Assembly (NCBI GenBank): GCA_964551925.1 | Contig: CAZKFA010000019.1 | Span: forward strand, 1 to 35,743 | DNA: 35,743 bases | Direction: 5' to 3' | Origin: CAZKFA01 sp964551925 | Lineage (GTDB): Bacteria; Cyanobacteriota; Vampirovibrionia; LMEP-6097 | Part shown: positions 14,709 to 22,867 of the stretch, one piece after another | Position numbering within the stretch: the first letter of the stretch is position 1 | Layout: every line of letters begins with the position of its first letter | Notes under the pieces: generated by a model | What the model was told of the DNA's origin: nothing | The model's database searches: none | What the model saw: only the letters and a program-made list of their open reading frames with translations | Position numbers and translations under genes: made by a program

Positions 14709-15830
14709 ATGGACATATCTAGTATAACGTATTCGGTTTTTATTCCACTGTTGAATTCAATTCATGAGATCACTAAGAGCTTTGGATTAATGAGTTTTGG
14801 TTGGTCAATAGTCTTCTTAACAGCAGCTGTTAAGTTGGTTTTGACACCACTGACTTATAAACAAATCAAAAGTACTAAACATATGCAAGTAGTGCAACCA
14901 GAATTAAAGAAACTACAAGTGGATTTTAAAAAGAAAGAAGAGAAGCTAAAAGATAATCCAGAGAAGTTGAATAAAGCTCGTTTAGAGTTTCAACAACAGA
15001 TGATGAGTTTTTATAAGGATAATGGAGTCAATCCTTTGGGTGGTTGTCTGCCATTGATTATTCAAATGCCAATTTTATTAGGATTGTTCTGGACCTTTTC
15101 TGGAGCGCCTTTTAAGGCTAAGCCAGTCTTTGTGGATGTCAAAGTAGTATCTAGTGTTGAAGCTCACAAAAAACAAATTAAACCTTATGATAAAGGCGAG
15201 ATTTTTGTTGATGCTAATGGTAAGCGCGCGCGCATTGCTCTTAATGCTAAAAAGATAACTTTAGTTGAAGGTGAAACTTTTACTATTACATCTGCTAAAA
15301 CCGTTGGTGACGCCGATTGGAATCCGGCTGAGATAAAGTGGGGTTTCTTTGGGGAACAGGTTTCTAATGAATTTGTGTCTTTGGTTGTTAATGAAGATGC
15401 TACGGCAACTATTACTGCTCTTAGGGCTGGAGGTTCGGCAAAAATTCAAGCTGATTTGCCTCAAAGTTTGAAAGATGATTCGTTCCTTTTTATTAAGGAT
15501 TTTGGTGATACTGGTGTCTTTGATAAGGTGAACAAACGAATTAATTATGATATTTTAATTCTAGTTGCTTTATTTGGAGTGAGTGTTTGGTTATCTTCGA
15601 AATTAAATGCGCCTAAGCTGCCACCACTCAAACCCGGAGAGACAGAGGATCCGCAAGTCGCCATGCAGCGTTCTATGGCAACTATGATGCCAGTAATGTT
15701 TACGGCAATGATGTTGATTATTCCTTTACCTGCTGGAGCTTTACTTTATATGATAGTTTCTGGTTTCATTCAAGCAGGGCAGACTTATTTTGCAATGCAG
15801 CGCTATGAGAAAAGATTTACTAAAGCTTGA
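14709..15830 (+). CDS. yidC: Membrane protein insertase YidC/Oxa1 family, cyanobacterial type
   Basis: A 373-residue insertase for inner membrane proteins. Core helices lie at about 28-48, 111-131, 280-297 and 325-362, with the cytoplasmic coiled hairpin (51-105) and the typical NPLGGCLPLIIQMPILLGLFW. Between the second and third core helices sits a roughly 140-residue insertion. Its centre (182-252) looks like a bacterial Ig-like Big_2 fold (ITLVEGETFTIT, then ITALRAGGSAKIQA). Cyanobacterial YidC proteins carry the same kind of insertion, which is a phylogenetic clue. The conserved Arg of the hydrophilic groove in the first core helix is Lys here (K42, AAVKLVLTPL). There is no rpmH-rnpA-jag neighbourhood. 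The 3' end overlaps convergent nagZ by 28 nt. Confidence 0.95.
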   Translation: MDISSITYSVFIPLLNSIHEITKSFGLMSFGWSIVFLTAAVKLVLTPLTYKQIKSTKHMQVVQPELKKLQVDFKKKEEKLKDNPEKLNKARLEFQQQMMSFYKDNGVNPLGGCLPLIIQMPILLGLFWTFSGAPFKAKPVFVDVKVVSSVEAHKKQIKPYDKGEIFVDANGKRARIALNAKKITLVEGETFTITSAKTVGDADWNPAEIKWGFFGEQVSNEFVSLVVNEDATATITALRAGGSAKIQADLPQSLKDDSFLFIKDFGDTGVFDKVNKRINYDILILVALFGVSVWLSSKLNAPKLPPLKPGETEDPQVAMQRSMATMMPVMFTAMMLIIPLPAGALLYMIVSGFIQAGQTYFAMQRYEKRFTKA

Positions 15831-17158
15831 AAATGTACTTTAGAGGATCCAAGTAATTCTAAATCAGATCCTGTCGTTGTAACATCTGTACTACAGTGGA
15901 AAATAGACCATTGTTTTAAGTCTTTAAGATATTCAATTGCTTTTTGTTGAGCTGGAATTATATCTGCCTGAAAGCTAATGATTAAAAGGTTTTGGTATTG
16001 TTTGAGATTAATTGAATCTAAAGAGCTAATATCTTTGAAGATAAAAGTATCAAGTTTTAAAATATTCTTTATCATATCAATTTCCAGTTTTGGATGTTGG
16101 TAAATCAATGCGGCAGTTTTATCATTGAGAACAATTGTTTTATGTGGTTGTTCGATGGCTTGTCTTACGATATTGAGCATGGCATTAGCATCCACTGTTA
16201 TTTTTTGTGGTTGATATTTTAGTGCTTTAAATTTTTCTATTTTATCAAGGCTTTGTTGGTATCTTGGTTTGAGGCTGTTTCTAGAGTTTAGTGCTAGAGC
16301 TGTAGCTAGCGCGTCGTCTATATTAGTGTTCCAAATCACAAGGTCGTTGCCAGCAAGTATAAGTCTTTGAGCTAGTTCTATATAGTCACCATAAGCAGTT
16401 AGGGCTTTCATTGTGATCTCATCACTAACTATTAGCCCAGAGAAGCCTAGTTGTTTAATAAGATGCTCTTGAATTATTTTAGAGCTGATGCTTGCTGGAT
16501 TGTCCTTATCAATATTAGTAACTAATAAATGAGCAATCATTATGGCATCTACATTAGCTTCCATACTTGCAATAAATGGTTTGAGTTCGTTTTGGTTGAT
16601 CTCTACTTGAGGTAAAGCGAGGTGAGAGTCTAAGTTGCTAGAACCATGTCCTGGAAAGTGTTTGGCGCAACATTTAAGTCCAGCTTGATGATAAGAATCT
16701 ATGATTACTTGTAATTGTTTTGCAACTATATCTGGATCTTTTCCTAGGGCACGTGTGCCGATGATGGGATTGAGAGGATTAGATTGCAAGTCAGCGCAGG
16801 GAGCAAAAACAAAATTAAAACCAAGCTCTAGTAATTCACTTGCTAGTAAGTGACTATGTGTTATTAAAGGCTCTTGTGAAATGACGCTTGCTTGTCCTAC
16901 GGCAGCAAGGCTTGGTAAGCTTGAGTTGATTTTGCGTAATCTTTCTACTTTGCCACCTTCTTGATCTACTGAGATTATCAAGTCTTCTCCTAGTACTTGT
17001 TTAAGGTCGGATATCAATTTGCGGCATTGCTCTTTGTTTGTGATGTTTGTATCGTAGAGAATGACTCCAGCAGGTTGAAGTTTGATCAACTTAGACTTAA
17101 GCTCTGGGTTGAGTTCTGCTCCTTCAAATCCAACAATAAATAAATTGCCAAAATTCAT
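15803..17158 (-). CDS. nagZ: Glycoside hydrolase family 3, NagZ-like beta-N-acetylglucosaminidase
   Basis: A 451-residue protein of the NagZ group, which removes N-acetylglucosamine from muropeptides during peptidoglycan recycling. Motifs seen: DQEGGKVERL (65-74), KHFPGHG (166-172), the histidine of DSH (177-179), which acts as general acid/base in NagZ enzymes, and the nucleophile Asp in VSDE (D246). NagZ enzymes are about 340 residues long; the extra 100 or so C-terminal residues here form a mixed alpha/beta tail of unknown role, perhaps a degenerate GH3 C-terminal domain. No signal peptide is present, so it acts in the cytoplasm. The start overlaps the mqnA stop (ATGA), making it the last gene of nadE-mqnA-nagZ. 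Confidence 0.88.
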   Translation of the reverse strand: MNFGNLFIVGFEGAELNPELKSKLIKLQPAGVILYDTNITNKEQCRKLISDLKQVLGEDLIISVDQEGGKVERLRKINSSLPSLAAVGQASVISQEPLITHSHLLASELLELGFNFVFAPCADLQSNPLNPIIGTRALGKDPDIVAKQLQVIIDSYHQAGLKCCAKHFPGHGSSNLDSHLALPQVEINQNELKPFIASMEANVDAIMIAHLLVTNIDKDNPASISSKIIQEHLIKQLGFSGLIVSDEITMKALTAYGDYIELAQRLILAGNDLVIWNTNIDDALATALALNSRNSLKPRYQQSLDKIEKFKALKYQPQKITVDANAMLNIVRQAIEQPHKTIVLNDKTAALIYQHPKLEIDMIKNILKLDTFIFKDISSLDSINLKQYQNLLIISFQADIIPAQQKAIEYLKDLKQWSIFHCSTDVTTTGSDLELLGSSKVHFQALVNLFS

Positions 17159-17952
17159 AACAAGTCTAATTCTTTTAGATAGCTTTCAAAAAGCTTGAGG
17201 CTATCAAGATGAATGTCGCTGAATTGATAATCAAGCTTAGAGAAATACTCAAGCAAGTTTTTTTTGTTTAAACCAGTTTGCTTGTAAGCCGCTACTATGA
17301 GATCTGGTAGCTTTTGGTCCAAGCTTAATTGCCATGCGGCGCTTACTAATTTGTCTAGTAGTGCTAAATCGCTAGCCCATCTAGAGTCTTTGTTCACGGC
17401 CCATACCGCAAAAACCATCGGTAGCTTAGTTATCTCAAACCATTCGTTGCCCAGATCTAATACTAGTTCATAGTCTGATTGGTCAGCTAGTAAAGCTTCA
17501 TCACCGATTAATAGCTTGGCATTATTTGGCTCAGAAGCTTCTGTGAAAACTTTGAACTCTATGTTTCTTAAGTCAAGTTTATATTTTTTTGCCAGTATAA
17601 TTTTAGTAAGGTTACTTGAGCTAGCACTTTTGTTGGTTAGATGTACGATAGGTTTGTCTTGTTTGAAGAGTGAATCTTTGTTTTTGATTAACAGTAAAAC
17701 ACTGTCAGCTGCTTGCTTACTACTTATACCACTAGAGGGTAATCGATAGTAAAGCTCTTGATGTTTGAGGTATTCATAGCTTGATATCGCCGCAGCATCT
17801 ATGACACCCTCTCTTAGAGCTTGATTGAGACTTGCTGGACTTCCTGTTGTCGATTCGATGTTAAGCGAATTGTCATTTAAGCCTAAGGCAAAAGGAAGAT
17901 AGTTGATGAAATCTATCGCTCCTAGTTTTAGTGTTTTGGTTTGAGTTACCAT
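17155..17952 (-). CDS. mqnA: Chorismate dehydratase of the futalosine menaquinone pathway
   Basis: A 265-residue MqnA that converts chorismate to 3-enolpyruvyl-benzoate, the first step of the futalosine route to menaquinone. Typical features are the start KLGAIDFINYLPFALG, the substrate-pocket loop TGSPASLNQALREGVIDAAAISSYEY, and the type-2 periplasmic-binding-like fold. LIGDEALL and the late FAVWAVNK are also characteristic. Length is normal. It overlaps nadE by 1 nt (TAATG) and nagZ by 4 nt. The presence of mqnA argues for menaquinone as the respiratory quinone, in line with nuoBC nearby. No other mqn gene is in the window. Confidence 0.92.
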   Translation of the reverse strand: MVTQTKTLKLGAIDFINYLPFALGLNDNSLNIESTTGSPASLNQALREGVIDAAAISSYEYLKHQELYYRLPSSGISSKQAADSVLLLIKNKDSLFKQDKPIVHLTNKSASSSNLTKIILAKKYKLDLRNIEFKVFTEASEPNNAKLLIGDEALLADQSDYELVLDLGNEWFEITKLPMVFAVWAVNKDSRWASDLALLDKLVSAAWQLSLDQKLPDLIVAAYKQTGLNKKNLLEYFSKLDYQFSDIHLDSLKLFESYLKELDLL

Positions 17953-19634
17953 TATCTGTGTTTGAAACCTTGTGCTATTGGCATGCGCCTACCTACTCCA
18001 AAAGCTTTGGTGGCGATCTTGAGTATTGGTGGTGATTGTTGTCTTTTATATTCTGCTTTGTCTATCATGTTAAGAATTTGTTTGGTGATAGTTGAGTCAA
18101 AGCCTATCGCTATTATGTCTTTGTAGGACTTGAGTTCTTGAATGTAAAGTAAAATAATCTTGTCTAGTAGTTCATATTCTGGTAAGGAATCAGAATCTTT
18201 TTGATCATGCCTTAATTCGGCTGATGGAGCTTTGTTGAGTATGGATTCGGGGATAATTTGAGTATCTTTGTTTAGGTATCTTGTCAGTTGAAAAACAGTT
18301 GTTTTCAATAAGTCGCCTATGGGTGCAAGAGCTCCACAGGTGTCCCCGTAAATAGTTGAGTAGCCAACTGCAATCTCTGACTTATTTCCAGTCGCCAGTA
18401 ATATGCCATTAAGAGAGTTGGCTTGAGCCATTAATATATTAGCTCTTAATCTTGGTTGTAAGTTTTCGTCAGCTAGTGGGCTAAGCTCTGGTATAAGTTT
18501 GCGAGTTAGATCATGTAGTTCTTTAATTGATATAACTTCATAGTTTATTCCTAGGTTTGTGGCAAGTAATTGAGCATCGTATAGGCTTGCTTTGCTGGTA
18601 AATTCGGATCTAAGCATATAGGCGTATACATTTTGTGGTCCTATGGCTTTAGCAGCCAAAGCCGCTACTAGAGCAGAATCTATCCCACCAGAGAGTCCAA
18701 TAATTATTTTGTCAAATTTGCATTTGTGTACATAGTCCTTTATTCCTAAGACCAAAGCCTGAGTTATTTCTTCAAGTTCGGAATTGGTTAGTATATCGAT
18801 TGTAGATTTGATCGAGGTATCGCTTATGCTATGAATTTTTGCGGTTTGCCAATTTGAAGTACCGCTGGGCTCTTTGACTAAAGAATTGCTTTCAAATATC
18901 AATAAGTCTTCAACAAAGCTTTTGGCGGAGAGGACTAATTCTGCTTGGGAATTGAATATTCTGGAACTACCATCAAATATAAGCTCATCGTTGGCCCCCA
19001 CTTGATTTACATAGATTAATGGTAGTTGATATTTTTTGATTAAGTTACTGAATAAAACTTCTCTTAGGGCTGGTTTATTGAAGCTATATGGGGAAGCTGC
19101 AATATTAATTAACATATCAGCACCTTGGAAAATTAGTTCATTGATTGGATTGCGTTTGTAAAGATTTGGATAGGCTTCTATCCAAATATCTTCACAGATC
19201 GTGACTCCAAATTTATTGCCACGATAATTCCAAATATTTACTTCTGGTGAGCTTTCAAAATATCTGGTTTCATCAAAGACATCATAGTTTGGTAATAGTG
19301 TTTTATGTATGATTTGATCGACTACGCGGGATTTGATACAGAAGGCTGAATTATAAAGCTTGGCGTTGTCTGTGTTACGGCTGACCCCGCCAACTATGAT
19401 TGCAAAATTATCTTCAGTATAAAGTGCTAGTTCTTTTAAGCAGTATTCTTGTAGGTCTAATAGGCTTGGTTTGAGTATAAGATCTTTGGGTGGGTAGCCA
19501 ATTAAGGAGAGTTCTGGGAATACAATCAATTCGGCTCCAGATTGTTTTGCCTGAGCAACATAGCTGATGATTGTTTTGAGATTGTAATCCAAATCTCCGA
19601 CTAAGCTATTAATTTGTGCGACTGCTATTTTCAC
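17952..19634 (-). CDS. nadE: Glutamine-dependent NAD+ synthetase
   Basis: A 560-residue two-domain enzyme making NAD+ from deamido-NAD+ with glutamine as nitrogen donor. The N-terminal nitrilase-type glutaminase carries the triad E41 (FPELSLIGYPP), K112 (HKTLLPNYDVFDE) and C147 (VTICEDIW). The C-terminal synthetase carries the PP-loop SGGIDS (315-320) and the later KSEIAVGYSTIYGD and DQKDSDSLPEY segments. Both domains are complete. The start codon is GTG, only 8 nt from a TATAAT box on the minus strand. The gene is divergent from lysA with just 18 bp between the two start codons. It leads the nadE-mqnA-nagZ operon. Confidence 0.96.
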   Translation of the reverse strand: MKIAVAQINSLVGDLDYNLKTIISYVAQAKQSGAELIVFPELSLIGYPPKDLILKPSLLDLQEYCLKELALYTEDNFAIIVGGVSRNTDNAKLYNSAFCIKSRVVDQIIHKTLLPNYDVFDETRYFESSPEVNIWNYRGNKFGVTICEDIWIEAYPNLYKRNPINELIFQGADMLINIAASPYSFNKPALREVLFSNLIKKYQLPLIYVNQVGANDELIFDGSSRIFNSQAELVLSAKSFVEDLLIFESNSLVKEPSGTSNWQTAKIHSISDTSIKSTIDILTNSELEEITQALVLGIKDYVHKCKFDKIIIGLSGGIDSALVAALAAKAIGPQNVYAYMLRSEFTSKASLYDAQLLATNLGINYEVISIKELHDLTRKLIPELSPLADENLQPRLRANILMAQANSLNGILLATGNKSEIAVGYSTIYGDTCGALAPIGDLLKTTVFQLTRYLNKDTQIIPESILNKAPSAELRHDQKDSDSLPEYELLDKIILLYIQELKSYKDIIAIGFDSTITKQILNMIDKAEYKRQQSPPILKIATKAFGVGRRMPIAQGFKHR

Positions 19635-19635
19635 C

Positions 19636-19648
19636 TGCTAATATTATA
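19636..19648. promoter_or_regulatory. Overlapping divergent -10 boxes of nadE and lysA
   Basis: The 13 bases serve both strands. Plus: TGCTAATAT (19636-19644), an extended -10 for lysA, 8 nt before its ATG. Minus: TATAAT (19648-19643) for nadE, 8 nt before its GTG. The two polymerase sites overlap, so only one could be bound at a time. Any -35 elements would lie inside the opposite coding region. Confidence 0.65.
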
Positions 19649-19652
19649 GTTG

Positions 19653-20963
19653 ATGATTAATGCTCTTGAGTTAAACCAAATTAAGCCTTTAAGTTATAGT
19701 TCTGATAAGGCGGCTAATATTAGTTTGGGTGGTATTCCTGTTGCAGAATTAGCTAAAACTTACGGTACGCCTCTTTATGTTGTTTGTGAACGGACAATAG
19801 AGGAGCGCTCTAAGGCTTATAAGCAGGCATTTTCTGAATACTATCCAAATAGTATGGTGATTTATGCTAGTAAAGCGCTTAATTGTAAGGCTGTTTGTAA
19901 GATCGTTGCTGAGCAGGGCTTGGGGATTGATGTAGTTAGTGCTGGTGAGCTATATACTGCTTTAGCAGTGGGCTTTCCTGTTGACAGAATTATATTTCAT
20001 GGGAATAACAAGTCTGAGCAAGAATTGGAGATGGCAATAGACTCTGGTATCTATGCTATTGTACTTGATAATTTTTATGAACTAGGATTGCTAGAAAAAA
20101 TTCTAAAACGCTTTCCTGATAAGCGTATTGGTTTGCTAGTGCGAGTGACGCCTGGCATCGAATGTCATACTCATGAGTATATTAAGACAGGCAAGATTGA
20201 TAGTAAGTTTGGTTTCAATATAGCAGAATTAGATGAAGTCGTTAGTCGTCTTGTGAAGCAGTCACAGATTGAGTTACGAGGTTTGCATGCGCATATTGGC
20301 TCGCAGATTTTTGAGACTACTCCTCATAATGATACGGTTGAAGTTCTGCTTAAGCTTTATCAGGATTTGCAAAATAAATTCAATATCTCATTTACGGATC
20401 TCAATGTTGGTGGTGGTTTGGGAATAATGTATGTTGAGCAAGATGACCCGCCTGCCATTAATACTTGGGTCAAAACTATTACTGATGCTGTTCAGAGTAA
20501 TTGTGCTAAGTTAAATCTTAAGCAACCAAAAATATTAGTAGAGCCGGGTCGCAGTTTAGTCGGACCAGCCGGTGCAACTATTTATCAGGTTGGTAATATT
20601 AAAAATATTCCAGGTCTTAGAAAATATGTTGCTGTTGATGGTGGTATGGCAGATAATGTCCGCCCTATTATGTATCAAGCAAAGTATTGCGCCGAGCTAA
20701 ATGCTAGATCTGGCAAGACTGAGTTGGTGACCATTGCTGGTAAGTATTGTGAGTCGGGCGATATTTTGATTCACGATGTCGAATTACCCATTGTCTCATC
20801 TGGTGATTTGCTAGTTGTGTATTCAACGGGAGCTTATAACTATAGTATGTCAAGCAATTATAATCGTGCCTGCCGCCCAGCAATGATCGGTGTCAAGAAT
20901 GGTCAGGCACGGATCTTGGTTAAGCGAGAGTCTTTAGAGGATTTGTTACGCTTAGATTCCTAA
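19653..20963 (+). CDS. lysA: Diaminopimelate decarboxylase
   Basis: A 436-residue PLP enzyme of the alanine-racemase fold that makes lysine from meso-diaminopimelate. The PLP lysine is in VIYASKALNCKA (K74 from this start). Other family motifs are GLHAHIGSQIFE, NVGGGLGI, EPGRSLVGPAG, VDGGMADNVRP and the active-site CESGDIL. The ATG at 19653 is preferred; a TTG directly before it at 19650 adds one residue. No Shine-Dalgarno site is present, and the -10 box is 8 nt away. It is divergent from nadE and followed by a large palindrome and then cdaA. Confidence 0.95.
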   Translation: MINALELNQIKPLSYSSDKAANISLGGIPVAELAKTYGTPLYVVCERTIEERSKAYKQAFSEYYPNSMVIYASKALNCKAVCKIVAEQGLGIDVVSAGELYTALAVGFPVDRIIFHGNNKSEQELEMAIDSGIYAIVLDNFYELGLLEKILKRFPDKRIGLLVRVTPGIECHTHEYIKTGKIDSKFGFNIAELDEVVSRLVKQSQIELRGLHAHIGSQIFETTPHNDTVEVLLKLYQDLQNKFNISFTDLNVGGGLGIMYVEQDDPPAINTWVKTITDAVQSNCAKLNLKQPKILVEPGRSLVGPAGATIYQVGNIKNIPGLRKYVAVDGGMADNVRPIMYQAKYCAELNARSGKTELVTIAGKYCESGDILIHDVELPIVSSGDLLVVYSTGAYNYSMSSNYNRACRPAMIGVKNGQARILVKRESLEDLLRLDS

Positions 20964-21009
20964 TAGACTAATTGCGAAACTGTCCATGAACACTTTCGCG
21001 ATAAGTCTA
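20964..21009. repeat. 46-nt palindrome between lysA and cdaA
   Basis: It starts right after the lysA stop. Pairing arms are TAGACT/AGTCTA, AT/AT plus a T·G pair, GCGAAA/TTTCGC and TGT/ACA, separated by single mismatches, with loop CCATGA. Both arms resemble the separate copies at 7198-7217 and 12086-12105, so this looks like a complete member of the repeat family. No T-run follows, so it is not a standard terminator. It lies 10 nt before the cdaA -10 box and could also influence that promoter. Confidence 0.75.
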
Positions 21010-21019
21010 ATAATTTGGG

Positions 21020-21025
21020 TATAAT
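21020..21025 (+). promoter_or_regulatory. -10 box TATAAT upstream of cdaA
   Basis: A perfect TATAAT, 27 nt before the proposed TTG start and directly after the palindrome. No clear -35 is present. It suggests that cdaA has its own promoter rather than relying on lysA. Confidence 0.5.
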
Positions 21026-21052
21026 ACTAGTATCGGTAACTTTGATACTAAA

Positions 21053-21967
21053 TTGCATTACCTTGATCTCAAAGACTTTTTGTATAAGTTCTTTGAAGTG
21101 GAGTTTCACCCGGTTGCTATTGTTAGCACTATTTTCCAGTTAGCTTTTATTGCTTGGGTTATTTATCAAATCTACAAGCGCTTCAAGGGAACGCAGGCAG
21201 AGAGAGTATTGCGAGGACTGATTCTTTTTATTCCGATAATTCTGCTTTGTTATATTTTCAAATTAACTATTATTACTAAGTTAATTGAAATTTCTTCAAC
21301 TACTATTTTGATTGGCTTGATAGTTATTTTTGCTCCAGAGTTTCGTCGAGTCTTGATGCAACTCGGTGGTAATCTATCTTTGGTGGATTATTTGCATATA
21401 GCTGAATCCAAAAAAACCATTGGAGAAGCAACTACTGAGATACTTGATGCCATTAAGATCTTACAATCCAATCGCACAGGTGCTTTGATCGCAATTGAAA
21501 AAACTAACGTGGATCGTTACTATATTAATCCAGGCTTCAATATTAATGCGTCTTTAAGTAAAGAATTATTGATTACTATACTCAATCCGAAGTCACCACT
21601 GCATGATGGGGCGGTGATTCTCAAGGGCTTCACTATTATCGCTGCGAGTGTAATTCTACCAATGACTGAGAATCCTAAGCTTGATTGGCAATATGGTACT
21701 AGGCACCGTGCCGCTATTGGTTTTAGTGAAGTTACAGATTCTTTGTGTTTGGTGGTCTCAGAAGAGACGGGTAATCTATCTATTGCTTATCAAGGGCGTT
21801 TGCAGCATTTTGCTAATGCTGAGGCTCTACGCAAGCATATCGAGCGTTATTATACTGAGGTTTTGAAGCTTGAGAAGAAGAGTAGTAAGGTAGTTCGTTA
21901 TCTTAATGAGTTCTTGAGCATGCTTCGTAAATTTCGTAAATCTACCAAATTGAAGGAAAACCCCTAA
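21053..21967 (+). CDS. cdaA: Diadenylate cyclase CdaA (c-di-AMP synthase)
   Basis: A 304-residue membrane-bound enzyme making cyclic di-AMP from two ATP. Three N-terminal membrane helices (about 19-42, 52-70 and 77-95) precede the DAC domain with the catalytic HDGA (184-187) and GTRHRAA (215-221) motifs. The basic C-terminal tail (LRKFRKSTKLK) may touch the membrane. The start is uncertain: TTG at 21053 is the best conventional choice but has no ribosome site, and the frame stays open upstream to the -10 box with no ATG or GTG. The usual partners cdaR (YbbR) and glmM are not adjacent. c-di-AMP typically controls potassium and osmotic balance in bacteria; a potassium channel gene occurs 13 kb away, but no link is shown. 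Confidence 0.93.
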   Translation: MHYLDLKDFLYKFFEVEFHPVAIVSTIFQLAFIAWVIYQIYKRFKGTQAERVLRGLILFIPIILLCYIFKLTIITKLIEISSTTILIGLIVIFAPEFRRVLMQLGGNLSLVDYLHIAESKKTIGEATTEILDAIKILQSNRTGALIAIEKTNVDRYYINPGFNINASLSKELLITILNPKSPLHDGAVILKGFTIIAASVILPMTENPKLDWQYGTRHRAAIGFSEVTDSLCLVVSEETGNLSIAYQGRLQHFANAEALRKHIERYYTEVLKLEKKSSKVVRYLNEFLSMLRKFRKSTKLKENP

Positions 21968-22021
21968 AATCTTTATAATTCTAAAGGAAAAGGGAAACTT
22001 TAAACAAAAAATAAAAAGGTA

Positions 22022-22051
22022 TTGCAAATTTTAATATTTGCCTGATATAAT
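22022..22051 (+). promoter_or_regulatory. Promoter of the response regulator gene (-35 TTGCAA, extended -10 TGATATAAT)
   Basis: TTGCAA (22022-22027), an 18-nt spacer and TATAAT (22046-22051) with upstream TG. This is the most complete promoter in the window. The ATG follows 11 nt after the -10 with no Shine-Dalgarno site, so the 5' UTR would be about 5 nt. Confidence 0.75.
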
Positions 22052-22062
22052 ATTATAATATT

Positions 22063-22800
22063 ATGAACGAAAACCAACAGCGTATATTTGTTATTGATGA
22101 TGATCCTGCCATTCTTGAGCTGGTTACATCGAATCTTGAGATGCAAGGTTATTTAGTTGATTCAGCGGATAACGCGATTGATGGTCTTGCTTTGATCAAT
22201 CAAAGCCAACCAAGTCTTATTATCCTTGACTTGATGATGCCTAATTTAGATGGCTTCACTGCCTGTCAGAGATTGAGACAGAATGACAAAACTAAGGACA
22301 TTCCGGTTCTTATGTTGACAGCGCTAAGCCGCACTGAGGACAAGGTTACAGGTTTTGACTCAGGTGCTGATGATTATTTGACTAAGCCTTTTGATTTGGC
22401 TGAATTATTTGTCCGTGTAAGAGCTTTATTGAGAAGATCTGGTGCTATTACTTTAGCTCAGTCTATTCCTGAAATCCTACATGCTGGTGATATTACCTTG
22501 ATTCCAGAATCTCGTGAGATTAAAATCGAAGACAGAATTTTGCGTTTAACTCCAATTGAATTTGAAGTTCTGCATTGTCTAATGCAGAATCATGGTCAGA
22601 CGGTTAGTCCAGGGACATTACTTAAGGATGTTTGGGGCTATTCACCAGAAGATGATGTAGATACTATTCGTGTACATATTAGACATTTACGTTCTAGAAT
22701 TGAGACCGGCGATAAGAGATATATCAAAACTGTTTATGGTGGCGGTTATCAATTAATTCCAGATGGTTTTGTTAAGCACGGCAATACTGTAGAAGTTTAA
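22063..22800 (+). CDS. OmpR/PhoB-family response regulator
   Basis: A 245-residue two-component regulator. The receiver domain (about 7-122) has the acidic patch DDD (12-14), phosphoacceptor D56 (ILDLMMPNLDG), T86 (MLTALS) and K108 (YLTKPFD). A linker leads to a winged-helix DNA-binding domain (about 140-235) with RLTPIEFEVLHCLMQNHG, then DTIRVHIRHLRSRIE and YIKTVYGGGYQL. The overall form is like cyanobacterial RpaA/RpaB or PhoB, but orthology cannot be settled by eye. No adjacent sensor kinase is present, so it is an orphan. The sigma-factor gene follows 67 nt downstream with its own -10. Confidence 0.93.
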   Translation: MNENQQRIFVIDDDPAILELVTSNLEMQGYLVDSADNAIDGLALINQSQPSLIILDLMMPNLDGFTACQRLRQNDKTKDIPVLMLTALSRTEDKVTGFDSGADDYLTKPFDLAELFVRVRALLRRSGAITLAQSIPEILHAGDITLIPESREIKIEDRILRLTPIEFEVLHCLMQNHGQTVSPGTLLKDVWGYSPEDDVDTIRVHIRHLRSRIETGDKRYIKTVYGGGYQLIPDGFVKHGNTVEV

Positions 22801-22824
22801 TAAACGTTATTTTTACCAAAATCG

Positions 22825-22833
22825 TGGTATACA
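22825..22833 (+). promoter_or_regulatory. Extended -10 promoter TGGTATACA of the sigma-factor gene
   Basis: TG-G-TATACA lies 34 nt before the ATG at 22868. The predicted leader is about 28 nt long and has no Shine-Dalgarno sequence. No consensus -35 is at the right distance. Confidence 0.5.
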
Positions 22834-22867
22834 ATAATTAGGCGAGTTTTTACTGGCCCGTTTCTTT

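Noticed and set aside
17155..17180. ACAAGTCTAATTCT at the mqnA end as another copy of the repeat family
   Set aside because: Only part of the core matches, and it encodes a normal MqnA C-terminus; likely coincidence.
21032..21052. An ATC codon 6 nt after the cdaA -10 box as a leaderless, non-canonical cdaA start
   Set aside because: The frame is open and the spacing fits the leaderless pattern, but ATC starts are exceptionally rare and the extra residues carry no recognisable CdaA sequence; TTG at 21053 was kept.
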